Shown here: piece after piece, positions 26,923-36,718 of the stretch
How the letters are laid out: each line of letters begins with the position of its first letter
Numbering within the stretch: position 1 is the stretch's first letter
Source: Snodgrassella communis
GTDB taxonomy: Bacteria; Pseudomonadota; Gammaproteobacteria; Burkholderiales; Neisseriaceae
Length of the DNA: 64,000 bases
Reading direction: 5' to 3'
NCBI RefSeq assembly: GCF_914768045.1
Contig: NZ_CAJZCD010000006.1
Coordinates: 106,477 to 170,476, forward strand
Translations under genes and position numbers: made by a program
Notes under the pieces: generated by a model
What the model saw: the letters and a program-made list of their open reading frames with translations, nothing else
Database searches by the model: none
Told to the model about the DNA's origin: nothing

Positions 26923-29700
26923 TTAATGCTTTTTAGCATAAGCGGCAGCTTGATCACCAGCCTGAATACCAAAAATGATGATATCAGCAATGGCATTGCC
27001 ACCAATACGGTTGCCACCGTGTATGCCTCCGGCCACTTCACCTGCAGCATAGGCACCTTTAATAATCTGCGCATTGGTATCCAGCACTTCTGTATTGGTG
27101 TTAATGGTAATACCTCCCATGGTGTGGTGAATACCTGGCGCAATTTGGATGGCGTAAAAAGATGGCTGATTTAGTGGGTGACGCATGCCGGTAGTACGTC
27201 CAAAATCTTCATCGTGTTGCTGTTTTACATATTGGTTATAGCGTTCTACTGTGTTGATAAGACTTTCGGGATCAATGGCTAGTTTATCTGCTAGTTCTGC
27301 TAGTGTAGCTGCTTCTACAGCAAGCCCTTTGCCGATATAGGTTTCTGCTGCTTTGTTTTGGGTACAAATTTGTTCATCAAACAATATGTAGGCATAATGC
27401 TCGGGCAGGGCAATAATGCTATTGGAAACTTTGTCGCGTGTATCCAGTTCATTGACAAAGCGTTTACCTTGCTGCGATATTAGAATGGCGCCACCGCCGC
27501 GAATAGATTCTGAGATCAGATAGGCTGTGTTTTGTTCTACCGTAGGGTGAATCTGTATTTCATTCATATCGACAGTGCCGGCACCGATTTTTTGTAATAA
27601 AGCAATACCTGAACCAGTTGCACCTTTATGATTGGTAGTGACAAAATCAGCCAAGTCAGGCCGGTAATGCGTAACCATCTGAGCATTGGCACCAAAGCCA
27701 CCAGTAGCAACAATTACTGCTTTGGTGCTGATGCGTTGTTCTGTGCCTTCTTCATCGCACACCATGACTGCATTGACGCGTCCATCTTTCATTTCAATAT
27801 CGGTAACAGAGGTATCAAGCATAACTTCAATGCCGCGATCATTGATGTTTTTAAGCAATCCACTAATCAAAAAACCACCAACGGCTGCACCACTGCTGGG
27901 GCGATGGGTACGATCCACACTCATGCCACCGGTAGTGGTTAAATTATTTAACTGAATTCCTTTTTCATCCAACCAGTCTATTGCAGCCGGAGCATGTTCG
28001 ACAAAGTAATGTAGTAATTGCGGATTATTTTTGTTTTTACCGCCTTTAAGGGTTTCATTATAGAACCATTCTTTATGGTCAATAATTCCGATCTGTTGCT
28101 GAAAACGGGTTTCTGCTGCATTCATGCCTGCTGAGGCTTTGTTGGTATTGCCGCCGGTAATCGGCATTTTTTCAACTATAATAACTGAGGCACCTTTATC
28201 ATGAGCTTCTATTGCTGCTGCCAAGCCGGCACCACCACTTCCCACTACAACGACATCACAGGATTTGTCATCAGCATCACCGCCTTCGACGATAGTGGCT
28301 ACTTTATAGGAGGTAGATATGGCTTTGGTAACTGCTTTTTTAAATGCATCACATTGAGAAGTGGCACCACTGATTGCATCCACATAAGGGCTGTTGGCTG
28401 CCAGAATGCGTTCTTTGATTTCATTAAAATTACGTACAGATACGTGATCCAGTTGTTCGGCATTTACCAGTGACAGATCTTTAATAAAATCCTGTCCCAG
28501 TTCAACATTTATAACGAATGTATTGTCAAAATCATCATTGACAGTTTGCTGATAACTACCGGCATGGAATTTTTTCGTATTGATTTCACGTACCATACTG
28601 TAAATAAGAGGAAAGCGCCATAGGGGTTCTGGTATGGATAGCTTTGCACGTTGGTCGCTGTTTATAGATAGCTGTAAATCATTCTGATTCTGAATACGTT
28701 CAGCCCAGTCTGGATAAGCGACGCAAGCTCGTCCGGCAGCGACCAGATCATAGCCATGTGCCATTGCGGTTTCTGCATCAGCCCTGTTTACGACATTACC
28801 TACGCCAATAACCGGAATTTTAGCCAGCGTTGTAGAGCGTAGCTGCATGTATTTGTCAATTAATGGGGTTTTGCTACTAGTGTCAATAATGGAAGAGCGT
28901 AATGTTGTGGCCATGGAGAAATGGACATAGTCAAGACCGACTTGAGCCAGTTTATCCAGCAGGAATAAAGAGTCTTCAAAGGTAATGCCCGGTACTTCGA
29001 GTTCTTCTGGTGAGAACCGGTAACCAATAATAAATTCGTTAGTAGCATGTTTCTGTGCCATCTGCCGGCTGATTTCCAGCACTGCTAGCGGGAAGCGGGT
29101 ACGATTTTCGCGACTACCGCCCCATTTATCCTGACGCTGATTGGCATGGGGAGAGAAAAATTGCTGAATCAGATAAGTGTTGGCACCGTGAATTTCAATG
29201 CCATCAAAACCTGCGGCAATTGCGCGCCGTGTTGCTTCGCCAAACTTGCCAATCATGTCTTCAACTTCGCCAGCTGTCATGGCTACCGGTACGGTTGCAT
29301 TCGGCCTTGGAATAGCGATGGCGCTAGGGCCTATAGGTGTCTGACCGCCGATTAGTTGGGGCTCAACCATGCGTCCACCATGATAGATTTGTATAACTGC
29401 TTTGGATCCACGTTCTTTTATAGCTGCGGCCAGAAGACTTAAACCTTCAATGCAGTCATCGTTGTGAATACCTATTGCGCCGGGAAAAGCAGGACCCAGT
29501 GCATCTACATAGCCACATTCAACAATGACCGTGCCAATGCTGCCAGAGCGTTCCCGATAATAATTAATCAGGTTATCAGTAACGCTGCCATCATAAAAAC
29601 CACAGCAGGTAGTCATTGGTGCCATCACCAAACGATTTTTTAATACAACACCATTGGGTAGGGTTATTGGATTAAACAGGGGAGAAGATGGATTAGTCAT
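26923..29700 (-). CDS. Three-domain soluble NADH:fumarate (enoate) reductase
   Basis: 925 residues in three parts. Residues 1-350 are an Old Yellow Enzyme-type TIM barrel that would take electrons from NADH (LKNRLVMAPMTT, GFDGIEIHGANTYLIQQFFSP). Residues about 385-465 are an FMN_bind domain with the acceptor motif DAISGATSQ, Thr447 being the residue flavinylated by ApbE. Residues about 475-925 are a fumarate reductase flavoprotein: GSGGAGLAAAIEA, QIHPTVEQN, SESIRGGG, FVNELDTRD, GIHHTMGG, NRIGGNAIAD. The His and Arg residues of fumarate reductases (H in IHPT, R in TRD, H in HHTMGG, R in NRIGGN) are conserved, which favours fumarate over urocanate. No signal peptide. ATG 29700 preferred to a TTG upstream. 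Acrylate-type substrates remain possible. Confidence 0.88.
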   Translation of the reverse strand: MTNPSSPLFNPITLPNGVVLKNRLVMAPMTTCCGFYDGSVTDNLINYYRERSGSIGTVIVECGYVDALGPAFPGAIGIHNDDCIEGLSLLAAAIKERGSKAVIQIYHGGRMVEPQLIGGQTPIGPSAIAIPRPNATVPVAMTAGEVEDMIGKFGEATRRAIAAGFDGIEIHGANTYLIQQFFSPHANQRQDKWGGSRENRTRFPLAVLEISRQMAQKHATNEFIIGYRFSPEELEVPGITFEDSLFLLDKLAQVGLDYVHFSMATTLRSSIIDTSSKTPLIDKYMQLRSTTLAKIPVIGVGNVVNRADAETAMAHGYDLVAAGRACVAYPDWAERIQNQNDLQLSINSDQRAKLSIPEPLWRFPLIYSMVREINTKKFHAGSYQQTVNDDFDNTFVINVELGQDFIKDLSLVNAEQLDHVSVRNFNEIKERILAANSPYVDAISGATSQCDAFKKAVTKAISTSYKVATIVEGGDADDKSCDVVVVGSGGAGLAAAIEAHDKGASVIIVEKMPITGGNTNKASAGMNAAETRFQQQIGIIDHKEWFYNETLKGGKNKNNPQLLHYFVEHAPAAIDWLDEKGIQLNNLTTTGGMSVDRTHRPSSGAAVGGFLISGLLKNINDRGIEVMLDTSVTDIEMKDGRVNAVMVCDEEGTEQRISTKAVIVATGGFGANAQMVTHYRPDLADFVTTNHKGATGSGIALLQKIGAGTVDMNEIQIHPTVEQNTAYLISESIRGGGAILISQQGKRFVNELDTRDKVSNSIIALPEHYAYILFDEQICTQNKAAETYIGKGLAVEAATLAELADKLAIDPESLINTVERYNQYVKQQHDEDFGRTTGMRHPLNQPSFYAIQIAPGIHHTMGGITINTNTEVLDTNAQIIKGAYAAGEVAGGIHGGNRIGGNAIADIIIFGIQAGDQAAAYAKKH

Positions 29701-29795
29701 ATTCAAAGCCAGTTAATCAAAAGTAAGTGAAAAATAAGGAATGTGCGCATGGTAGCGCAAAATATGAGGGGTTATCTATTGGACAAAAGGTATAA

Positions 29796-29841
29796 ATATT
29801 ACTTCAGTCTGAATTTAATTTATTGTATTGATACGCATCAA
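29796..29841 (-). promoter_or_regulatory. FNR/ANR-type promoter of the frd-apbE operon
   Basis: 29828-29841 is a perfect TTGAT-N4-ATCAA palindrome 128 bases upstream of the reductase ATG. On the minus strand TAATAT at 29801-29796 is a fair -10, placing the site centre roughly 41-46 bases before the start of transcription, close to class II FNR activation. Anaerobic induction of a fumarate reductase fits this. Confidence 0.75.
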
Positions 29842-30248
29842 ATATGATTGATTAAATATGGTAAATTAAATGCTTTTAATTGTTTGTAGATCAAATATAT
29901 ATGTGATTTTTTGTGAGTGCTTCCTGACAAAATCTTCGCTGGTATTGAATTCTGGCGCGCAACAGCCAACGAATCCTGACGAGTATTGCACCTGTAATAG
30001 GCTTTGCCTGCTATCACGTCCAGCTTTGAGGTGTTTGGCAAAATTAAATAATCAGAAATATTGTTGCTACATTTAAGGATATCAGCACCTGTTTTAAAAT
30101 TTCCAAGTATTGATCTAGATGTTAAAAAATATTAATTTCAAATGGTTAAATGGTTTTAGGTGCTGCGTTGAATTATTTTTTATTGTCGGCTGCAAGTTTG
30201 TGCTTATCTTGTTTGCAAAAATTAACAATAACATAATGAGTCATAAGC
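29842..30248. other. Intergenic region upstream of lolC
   Basis: About 400 bases without a supported gene. 29940-30040 is richer in GC than its flanks and has open frames on the minus strand (for example a stretch containing KAGRDSRQSLLQ), but no recognisable protein; a decayed gene is possible. Confidence 0.35.
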
Positions 30249-30278
30249 ATGACGTTGTTTGTCACGCTCGGGTACAAT
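30249..30278 (+). promoter_or_regulatory. Candidate sigma-70 promoter of lolC-lolD-recD
   Basis: ATGACG at 30249-30254 and TACAAT at 30273-30278, 18 bases apart, lie about 30 bases before the lolC ATG, leaving a short leader. Confidence 0.4.
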
Positions 30279-30306
30279 CTGTTTTTTCTATTGAAATATT
30301 GTACTC

Positions 30307-31557
30307 ATGGCATCTCTGGAAACTTGGATTGGCTTACGCTATTTACGTGCCAAGAAACGCAACGGGTTTATGTCATTCATCACTGTGGTTTCTATCGTTG
30401 GGATCGCACTTGGGGTGGCAACATTAATCGTTGTATTGTCGGTGATGAATGGTTTTCAAAAAGAAATCCGTAATCAGTTACTCAGTGTGGCTCCTCATGC
30501 TGAAATGGGATTTTATGAAAACAGTCTCGATAAGCACTGGCAGGATTTACAGAAGCTGGTAAAAGGTAATCCTCAAGTGCTGGGGTCAGCGCCGTATGTC
30601 GCCGATCAGGCATTATTGGCCAATGCCGGTGAAGTGCGTGGCGTGCAAATTCGCGGGATTGATCCGGCACAGGAAGGCAATGTTGCCGATTATGGGGAGG
30701 GAATGCCTAAAAATGGTTTTGCTGCTCTTAAACCGGGGGAGTTTGGTATTCTTTTGGGTAAAGACCTCGCTAATGGGCTTGGTGCCAATATTGGCGACAA
30801 AATTACAGTCATCACGCCCGATGGTAATGTGACACCCGCCGGTATGGTGCCGCGTTTAAAACAGTTTACTTTGGTAGGGGTGATTAAAACCAAGATTTAT
30901 GAGGTGGATAATACCCTTGCCTTAACTCATATTACTGATGCACAAAAATTGTACCGTTTAGGTAATAATGTGAGCGGTTTACGCCTGAAGCTGGCTGATC
31001 CGCAGAACGCACCTTTTATAATTCAGAAATTTGTACCTGCAAATTTACAGAATGAGATCTGGATTCGCGACTGGACTTTTCAAAATCGCAGCTATTTTGA
31101 TGCGGTGCAGATGGAAAAACGTATAATGTTCATTATTCTGTTGCTGATTATCGCTGTAGCCGCTTTTAATCTGGTGTCTTCTTTAGTGATGGCTGTGACT
31201 GAGAAACAGGCTGATATTGCTATATTGCGCACACTCGGACTCTCTCCTGCAGGCGTAATGCGCATTTTTATGATACAGGGGGCAATAGCAGGATTTCTCG
31301 GTACTTTTTTCGGGGTGCTTTTCGGAGTATCACTCGGATTAAGTGTTGGTCGAATCGTTGCTTTTTTTGAGCATCTGACCGGTAAACATCTGGTTCCGTC
31401 ACAGATTTATTTTGTGAGTTATCTGCCTACAGATGTCAAATTTTCTGACGTTTGTATGATTGCTGTGATTTCTTTGTTGCTGGCTTTTGTAGCCACTCTG
31501 TATCCAAGCTGGCGTGCAGCTAAAATGCAACCGGCAGAGGCTTTGCGCTATGAATAA
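30307..31557 (+). CDS. lolC: Lipoprotein-releasing ABC transporter permease LolC/E
   Basis: 416-residue inner-membrane subunit of the Lol complex that releases outer-membrane lipoproteins to LolA. The first span follows [18 protein letters not shown] and contains [22 protein letters not shown], a family signature; a large periplasmic domain spans about residues 50-265; three spans follow with [16 protein letters not shown] between. Many Neisseriaceae have a single hybrid permease rather than separate LolC and LolE. lolD overlaps its last eight bases, giving tight coupling. Confidence 0.92.
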   Translation: MASLETWIGLRYLRAKKRNGFMSFITVVSIVGIALGVATLIVVLSVMNGFQKEIRNQLLSVAPHAEMGFYENSLDKHWQDLQKLVKGNPQVLGSAPYVADQALLANAGEVRGVQIRGIDPAQEGNVADYGEGMPKNGFAALKPGEFGILLGKDLANGLGANIGDKITVITPDGNVTPAGMVPRLKQFTLVGVIKTKIYEVDNTLALTHITDAQKLYRLGNNVSGLRLKLADPQNAPFIIQKFVPANLQNEIWIRDWTFQNRSYFDAVQMEKRIMFIILLLIIAVAAFNLVSSLVMAVTEKQADIAILRTLGLSPAGVMRIFMIQGAIAGFLGTFFGVLFGVSLGLSVGRIVAFFEHLTGKHLVPSQIYFVSYLPTDVKFSDVCMIAVISLLLAFVATLYPSWRAAKMQPAEALRYE

Positions 31558-32245
31558 TTCTGAATACGTTATTGAATGCGAACATGTCAGTAAAACCTAT
31601 GATGATGGGCATTTACAGGTATCGGTGCTGGAGGATTTGCATTTTAATGTTAGGCGTGGCCAAAGTATCAGTATTGTGGGTGCTTCAGGTAGCGGAAAAT
31701 CAACTTTGCTGCATCTGCTTGGGGGGCTGGATACGCCTAGTGGTGGCACAATTCATCTGATGGGGCAGGATATAACTCAGCTAAGTCAGAAAGCCGTAGG
31801 TCAGTTGCGTAATCAATATTTAGGCTTTGTTTATCAATTTCACCATTTATTACCGGAGTTTTCGGCACTGGAAAACGTGATGATGCCTCTACTGATAGGG
31901 CGCATGTCCAAAGCTCAGGCTGAAGAGCAGGCGAAAGCAATGCTGGATAAAGTGGGATTAAACCAGCGTATGGCTCACCGGCCGAGTGAGCTGTCTGGCG
32001 GAGAACGGCAACGGGCTGCGATTGCTCGGGCTATGGTTACTCATCCCGCCTGTATACTGGCCGATGAACCAACTGGTAATTTGGATCGGAAAAATGCTGG
32101 TAATGTACTGGATATAATGCTGGATTTACAGCGTGAACTTGATACCAGTCTGGTTGTGGTGACACATGATGAAGAGCTGGCCAGCCGCTTTGATGATGTT
32201 TTAACGGTAAAAGACGGCAGATTATTATCATTCTCTGCTGATTGA
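31550..32245 (+). CDS. lolD: Lipoprotein-releasing ABC transporter ATPase LolD
   Basis: 231-residue ATPase that powers lipoprotein release. Walker A is GASGSGKST near residue 44, the signature is LSGGERQR, Walker B is [12 protein letters not shown], and the switch His is in [25 protein letters not shown] is the Lol-specific Q-loop region. Start at 31550 (MNNSEYVIE) overlaps the lolC stop by eight bases; the frame is open further upstream inside lolC but that is not needed. recD begins 24 bases later. Confidence 0.95.
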   Translation: MNNSEYVIECEHVSKTYDDGHLQVSVLEDLHFNVRRGQSISIVGASGSGKSTLLHLLGGLDTPSGGTIHLMGQDITQLSQKAVGQLRNQYLGFVYQFHHLLPEFSALENVMMPLLIGRMSKAQAEEQAKAMLDKVGLNQRMAHRPSELSGGERQRAAIARAMVTHPACILADEPTGNLDRKNAGNVLDIMLDLQRELDTSLVVVTHDEELASRFDDVLTVKDGRLLSFSAD

Positions 32246-32269
32246 ATCAGAGAAATTGTATTTGTAATC

Positions 32270-34054
32270 ATGGTTGATGATGTCGATCAGGTAGAGGCTT
32301 CTGTACCGGCCACTCATCCGGCACTACAGGCAATGACTCGAGTGCTTGGCGCGGCAGCACACGCTGAGTGGACTGTTATGCAGCCATGGGCTGATGCATT
32401 GTTATGGGCTTTTAATCGGGGAGACAGTTATATTACTGTACCTCGTGAATATCTGGCCGCAATCCGCAGCTGTGGTATTTTGGTTGGTGCCGCTGGAGCC
32501 TACACGCCGTTTATTTTGCAGAAAAATCATTTATTTTTCGGACGAATGTGGCAGCTAGAGCTGGATATTGCTGAGCGTTTGTGGCAACTGGCCAATATCG
32601 CGCCTGCAAGCGTAAATGAAGCTGCTGTGGCCGCCGATCTGGCTGAATGGTTTCCTGAGGCAGATAGTGCTCAGCAGCGCTTTGCCGCTGCACTGGCTTT
32701 AATCCAGCATTTTGTGGTGATTAATGGCGGGCCGGGTACGGGGAAAACAACCACGGTTGCTAAGATTCTGAGCTTATTACTCAAGCATGCTTGGCCACTA
32801 TCGCGTCCGCCGAAGATTGCGCTGGTGGCACCTACCGGCAAGGCGGCAGCTCATATGGCTACTGCTTTACAGCGTGCGCTGAATAAATTGCCACTGCCAG
32901 ACAGCGGTATGCAATTACTGGGATGTTTAACAGGTCAGACGGTGCACCGGTTACTACAGTTACAACCTCCGTTGTTAACGGGTCCATATGATGCTGAACA
33001 TCCATTGCCAGTTGATATTCTGGTGGTTGATGAATCTTCTATGCTGGATTTATCGCTGTTTCGGGCATTGTTACGTGCGTTAAAAGCTGATGTGCGTCTG
33101 ATCTTGCTCGGAGATGCCAATCAGTTGCCAGCAGTTGGTGCCGGCAATGTGCTAGCTGAATTATCTCAACCAACGGTATTGTCGCCCGTGCTGAAACGGC
33201 AACTTACTGCACTATTGCCAGATCAGTCTTTACCACCTTCCCGTGACGATGCCAATATGGCTGCACACGTTGCTACTTTGAGTCACAGTTATCGCTTTGA
33301 CGCTACACAGGGTATTGGTGCGCTGGCAACGGCATGTATCAATGGTGATGATGGTGCGGCACTAAATGCTATAACCAGTTTTCCGAAACAGTTGCAGCTG
33401 CGACAGGCTGATTTGCAGCGATTGAGCCGCGATCTATATTCACAGCAGCAAGTGTGGTGGCAGGCAGTGGCTGAAAATGATATGACAGCGGTTTTCAGCC
33501 ATCTGACCGATATCATGGTATTGACAGCGTGGCGTGCAGATGCAGAGGCATTTAATCAGCAGTACCGGCGTTATTTACGCATGCAGCTGCATCTGAATAC
33601 AGATAGCTGGTTTGCGGGTCTGCCAATTCTGATTACCCAGAATGATTATGGTGTTGGTTTGTTTAATGGTGATATTGGTGTCGTTCTGCCAGATCAGGAT
33701 AATTCAGGCCATCTACTTGCCTATTTTGCTGATGGTGCAAGCTATCGTGCTATTTCTCTTAGTCGTTTACCTCAGCATGAAGCTGCATTTGCGATTACAG
33801 TGCACAAAAGTCAAGGTTCTGAATACGATTGTATCTGGTTACTGGCTCCTCAGGCGCAGGCAGCGGCGGAAGATTCTCTGTTTAATCGCTCCCTTTTGTA
33901 TACGGCTCTGACCCGTGCCAGACAGCAGTTCACTTTTTGTGGGACAGCCAAACAACTGGCACAAGGCATAAAAAATAACCAGCAGCGGCGCAGTGGATTA
34001 GGCACTGCTTTGGTTCAGTTAGCTAAAAAACAGTCACAGCTATCTTTATTTTAA
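32270..34054 (+). CDS. recD: Exodeoxyribonuclease V alpha subunit RecD
   Basis: 594-residue 5'-3' helicase subunit of RecBCD, which processes double-strand ends for recombination and destroys foreign linear DNA. Walker A GGPGTGKTT is near residue 153; LVAPTGKAAAHM follows; DEXX is in LVVDESSMLDL; GDANQLPAVGAG and the C-terminal FAITVHKSQGSEYD and LLYTALTRA complete superfamily 1B motifs. The N-terminal region is the RecB-contacting domain. recB and recC are not in this window. It appears to be the third gene after lolC-lolD. Confidence 0.92.
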   Translation: MVDDVDQVEASVPATHPALQAMTRVLGAAAHAEWTVMQPWADALLWAFNRGDSYITVPREYLAAIRSCGILVGAAGAYTPFILQKNHLFFGRMWQLELDIAERLWQLANIAPASVNEAAVAADLAEWFPEADSAQQRFAAALALIQHFVVINGGPGTGKTTTVAKILSLLLKHAWPLSRPPKIALVAPTGKAAAHMATALQRALNKLPLPDSGMQLLGCLTGQTVHRLLQLQPPLLTGPYDAEHPLPVDILVVDESSMLDLSLFRALLRALKADVRLILLGDANQLPAVGAGNVLAELSQPTVLSPVLKRQLTALLPDQSLPPSRDDANMAAHVATLSHSYRFDATQGIGALATACINGDDGAALNAITSFPKQLQLRQADLQRLSRDLYSQQQVWWQAVAENDMTAVFSHLTDIMVLTAWRADAEAFNQQYRRYLRMQLHLNTDSWFAGLPILITQNDYGVGLFNGDIGVVLPDQDNSGHLLAYFADGASYRAISLSRLPQHEAAFAITVHKSQGSEYDCIWLLAPQAQAAAEDSLFNRSLLYTALTRARQQFTFCGTAKQLAQGIKNNQQRRSGLGTALVQLAKKQSQLSLF

Positions 34055-34196
34055 TTCTGTCTGTTTAGTAACCATAATATTGTCTGTCATTTCTTTACGT
34101 CATCTTATGTATAAAAATATGTATTTGTAATATTGTGGTTTGTGTAATTAATTTATGCTATTCTACTTTGTGAGCAAATATCATAAAGACTGGATT

Positions 34197-34904
34197 ATGC
34201 ATAAACCTTTAATGGCAATTATTGCTGCAATGCAGCCGGAACTGGACTATTTACTTGAACAGCTGGATAAGCGGCAGGATAGTGTGGCTGGTGCTGTACA
34301 TTTTCATCAGGGTGAAATTAACGGGGTAAAGGTGATACTTGCCCTCAGTGGTATAGGTAAGGTTAATGCTGCGCTCACGACTTCTATTCTCATTGAAAGG
34401 TTTGCTCCTGATTATGTCATAAATACGGGCAGTGCCGGCGGTTTGAAAACGGGTATGCAGATTGGCGATGTAGTGGTTGGCAATGAGGTAGCTCATCATG
34501 ATGTTGATGTGACTGTTTTTGGTTATGAGCATGGTCAGGTACCACAATTGCCGCCAAGATTTTTTGCAAACCAGTATCTTATTGATGCAGCCAGACAGGC
34601 TGCACAAGTTTTTTCTGGTGCCGAAATCTATACTGGTTTAATTGTCAGTGGCGATCAGTTTATCGGTACTGCTGAACAAAATCATTTTATTAAAGAAAAG
34701 TTTGCAGATGTGGTAGCCGTGGAAATGGAAGCAGCCGCAATTGCACAAACCTGCCATCAGCTCAATGTCCCGTTTGTGATTATCCGTGCTATTTCAGATA
34801 ATGGTGATGCTGATGCTTCAATCAGTTTTGATCAGTTTTTGCAACAGGCTGCTATTCACTCAGCAAAGATGGTAATTAATCTGATATCTGTATATAAATC
34901 ATAG
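34197..34904 (+). CDS. mtnN: 5'-methylthioadenosine/S-adenosylhomocysteine nucleosidase
   Basis: Cleaves MTA and SAH (and 5'-deoxyadenosine) to adenine and a thioribose; it also feeds the autoinducer-2 branch where LuxS exists. Seen: AIIAAMQPELDYLL, SGIGKVNAA, NTGSAGGL, SGDQFI, VEMEAAAIAQ and RAISDNGD with the catalytic Asp. The ATG at 34197 (MHKPLMAII) is chosen because it is closest to the family N-terminus; a longer frame begins 14 codons upstream. 235 residues. Confidence 0.93.
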   Translation: MHKPLMAIIAAMQPELDYLLEQLDKRQDSVAGAVHFHQGEINGVKVILALSGIGKVNAALTTSILIERFAPDYVINTGSAGGLKTGMQIGDVVVGNEVAHHDVDVTVFGYEHGQVPQLPPRFFANQYLIDAARQAAQVFSGAEIYTGLIVSGDQFIGTAEQNHFIKEKFADVVAVEMEAAAIAQTCHQLNVPFVIIRAISDNGDADASISFDQFLQQAAIHSAKMVINLISVYKS

Positions 34905-34955
34905 AAGTTTTCGCTTACTTATCAAATGTAACTACTATTCGGTTTATGAAATGTA

Positions 34956-35189
34956 GTGCCCGACAACAGTAAAAAGACAGGTGAATACAAGGAAGTCTAT
35001 CCTACTGAGGATAATTATTATTTAATTCACGATTGGATGGGTATTGAGAAAGTCAATGAGTTAAATACACATTCTGTTTTATCAACAGATTTTATCCCGC
35101 GTAAAAAAATTCAGGTGATTGATACAGATTTGAATATTTTTGATTATCAGGATTTGCCGCTTGACGAAATCAGACCTTACCAGAATTAG
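34956..35189 (+). CDS. Hypothetical protein, 77 residues, GTG start or fragment
   Basis: Frame with coding-like composition, polar and acidic: DNYYLIHDWMGIEKVNEL, IPRKKIQVIDTDLNIFDYQD, ending DEIRPYQN. The only upstream start is a GTG at 34956 with no ribosome site; the first in-frame ATG is 27 codons later. No transmembrane segment or signal. It could be a small intracellular protein or the 3' part of a gene that lost its 5' end. Family not recognised. Confidence 0.4.
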   Translation: MPDNSKKTGEYKEVYPTEDNYYLIHDWMGIEKVNELNTHSVLSTDFIPRKKIQVIDTDLNIFDYQDLPLDEIRPYQN

Positions 35190-35349
35190 ATTATATTAAT
35201 TGACTTTGTATAAAAGTAACTATTTAATAGCTGCTTTACAATTAGTCTGGTTGTGTAAGCATTGTGACAGAAGACAACAATAGCTGACATAGTTTGAAAC
35301 CATAAATATTTTGTCTTTCAACCGGCAGTCATTTTATCAGGATGGTATT

Positions 35350-36552
35350 GTGTTTCAGTCATTTTTCCCAAAGCCACGTTGGTTTTTCCTGTCCGCCATA
35401 TTGTGGATTGGTCTGAATATTTTTCTCTGGTATGCGGGCGGTAAAGCAGCAGGTGAATGGTTTGGCTGGTCACCTGGCTATGCAGACAAGCCTTTGGCTG
35501 TTGGTCTGTCACGTTTCTGGTCACCTGCATTTTTATGGTTTTATATCTGGTTTGTACTGGCGACAACCATTTTTGCGGTTTTTTGGTCAGTAATAGCACG
35601 GCATCCGTGGCAACGGTGGTCGATATGGGGTTCGGCCTTAATTTTGTTCAATATCTGGTTTAATGTGCAGGTAAATGTAACCATCAATGCTTGGTATGGT
35701 CCGTTCTGGGATATGATTCAGAAGATGCTCGGTAGTGGTGGCGGGTCAATCAATCATATTTATCAGAATATGCTCACATTTTTATTGATTGCGATGGTGG
35801 CGGTGACTGTGATTATGCTGAATGCTTTTTTTGTCAGCCATTATGTATTTCGCTGGCGTACAGCCATGAATCAGTATTATATCGACCACTGGCCAAAATT
35901 ACGTACGGTTGAGGGTGCTTCCCAGCGTGTTCAGGAAGATACCATGCGCTTTGCCACGATTGTGGAAGAGTTGAGTGTGAGTTTGGTACGAGCCGTTATG
36001 GTGTTGATTGCGTTCTTACCGATTCTGTTTCAGCTATCCAGCCATGTACCAGTATTACCACTGATTGGTGAAGTTAAATATTCGCTGGTATGGGCGGCAT
36101 TGGGTTGGTCATTGTTTGGTACGGTATTGCTGATGGCTGTGGGTATTAAGCTGCCTGGTCTTCAATACAATAATCAGAAAGTGGAAGCCGCCTACCGTAA
36201 GGAACTGGTCTATGGGGAAGATTATGGTGAGCGCGCCCAGCCTGCTACCTTGCAACAGCTTTTTGAGCGGGTGCGGGTGAATTATTATCGCTTGTATTTC
36301 CACTATGCCTATTTCAATATGGTGAGTACTTGGTATCTACAATTAGACGGGCTGTTTGGGCTGTTTGTATTAACACCTTCTATTGCAGCTGGCACGATGA
36401 CTCTGGGGTTGATTAATCAGATTATTAATGTGTTTAATAATGTGCGTGAATCTTTTCAGTATCTGATTAATTCTTGGAAAACCATTATTGAGCTTTTATC
36501 CATTCATAAACGTCTGAAAGCTTTTGAATCGATATTGCATGAGCAGAATTAA
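35350..36552 (+). CDS. sbmA: SbmA/BacA-type peptide transporter
   Basis: Inner-membrane proton-driven importer of proline-rich antimicrobial peptides, microcins and some drugs. Strong resemblance to E. coli SbmA throughout: [90 protein letters not shown] and [14 protein letters not shown]. The start is a GTG at 35350: AGGA is seven bases upstream and the protein then begins at the same place as SbmA (FQSFFPKP). A TTG 39 bases earlier lacks a ribosome site. 400 residues, near the usual 406. Confidence 0.92.
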   Translation: MFQSFFPKPRWFFLSAILWIGLNIFLWYAGGKAAGEWFGWSPGYADKPLAVGLSRFWSPAFLWFYIWFVLATTIFAVFWSVIARHPWQRWSIWGSALILFNIWFNVQVNVTINAWYGPFWDMIQKMLGSGGGSINHIYQNMLTFLLIAMVAVTVIMLNAFFVSHYVFRWRTAMNQYYIDHWPKLRTVEGASQRVQEDTMRFATIVEELSVSLVRAVMVLIAFLPILFQLSSHVPVLPLIGEVKYSLVWAALGWSLFGTVLLMAVGIKLPGLQYNNQKVEAAYRKELVYGEDYGERAQPATLQQLFERVRVNYYRLYFHYAYFNMVSTWYLQLDGLFGLFVLTPSIAAGTMTLGLINQIINVFNNVRESFQYLINSWKTIIELLSIHKRLKAFESILHEQN

Positions 36553-36718
36553 TAGTATCTATCATGCTCATATTGGTATGGTGAAAATGATTTTCGTGTA
36601 AATATGGTTATTAAATTTAATTTAAATATTTGTATACTTACTATTATTTTCTGAATTTGTATTTGCTGATTGTGAGTTACAGCTGTATTTTCAAAACATA
36701 GGCTGCTGTTGTTCTCTG

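Noticed and set aside
29838..30041. Minus-strand ORF upstream of the fumarate reductase
   Set aside because: No ribosome site, no recognisable motif, and it begins inside the promoter region; kept only as a note on the intergenic region.
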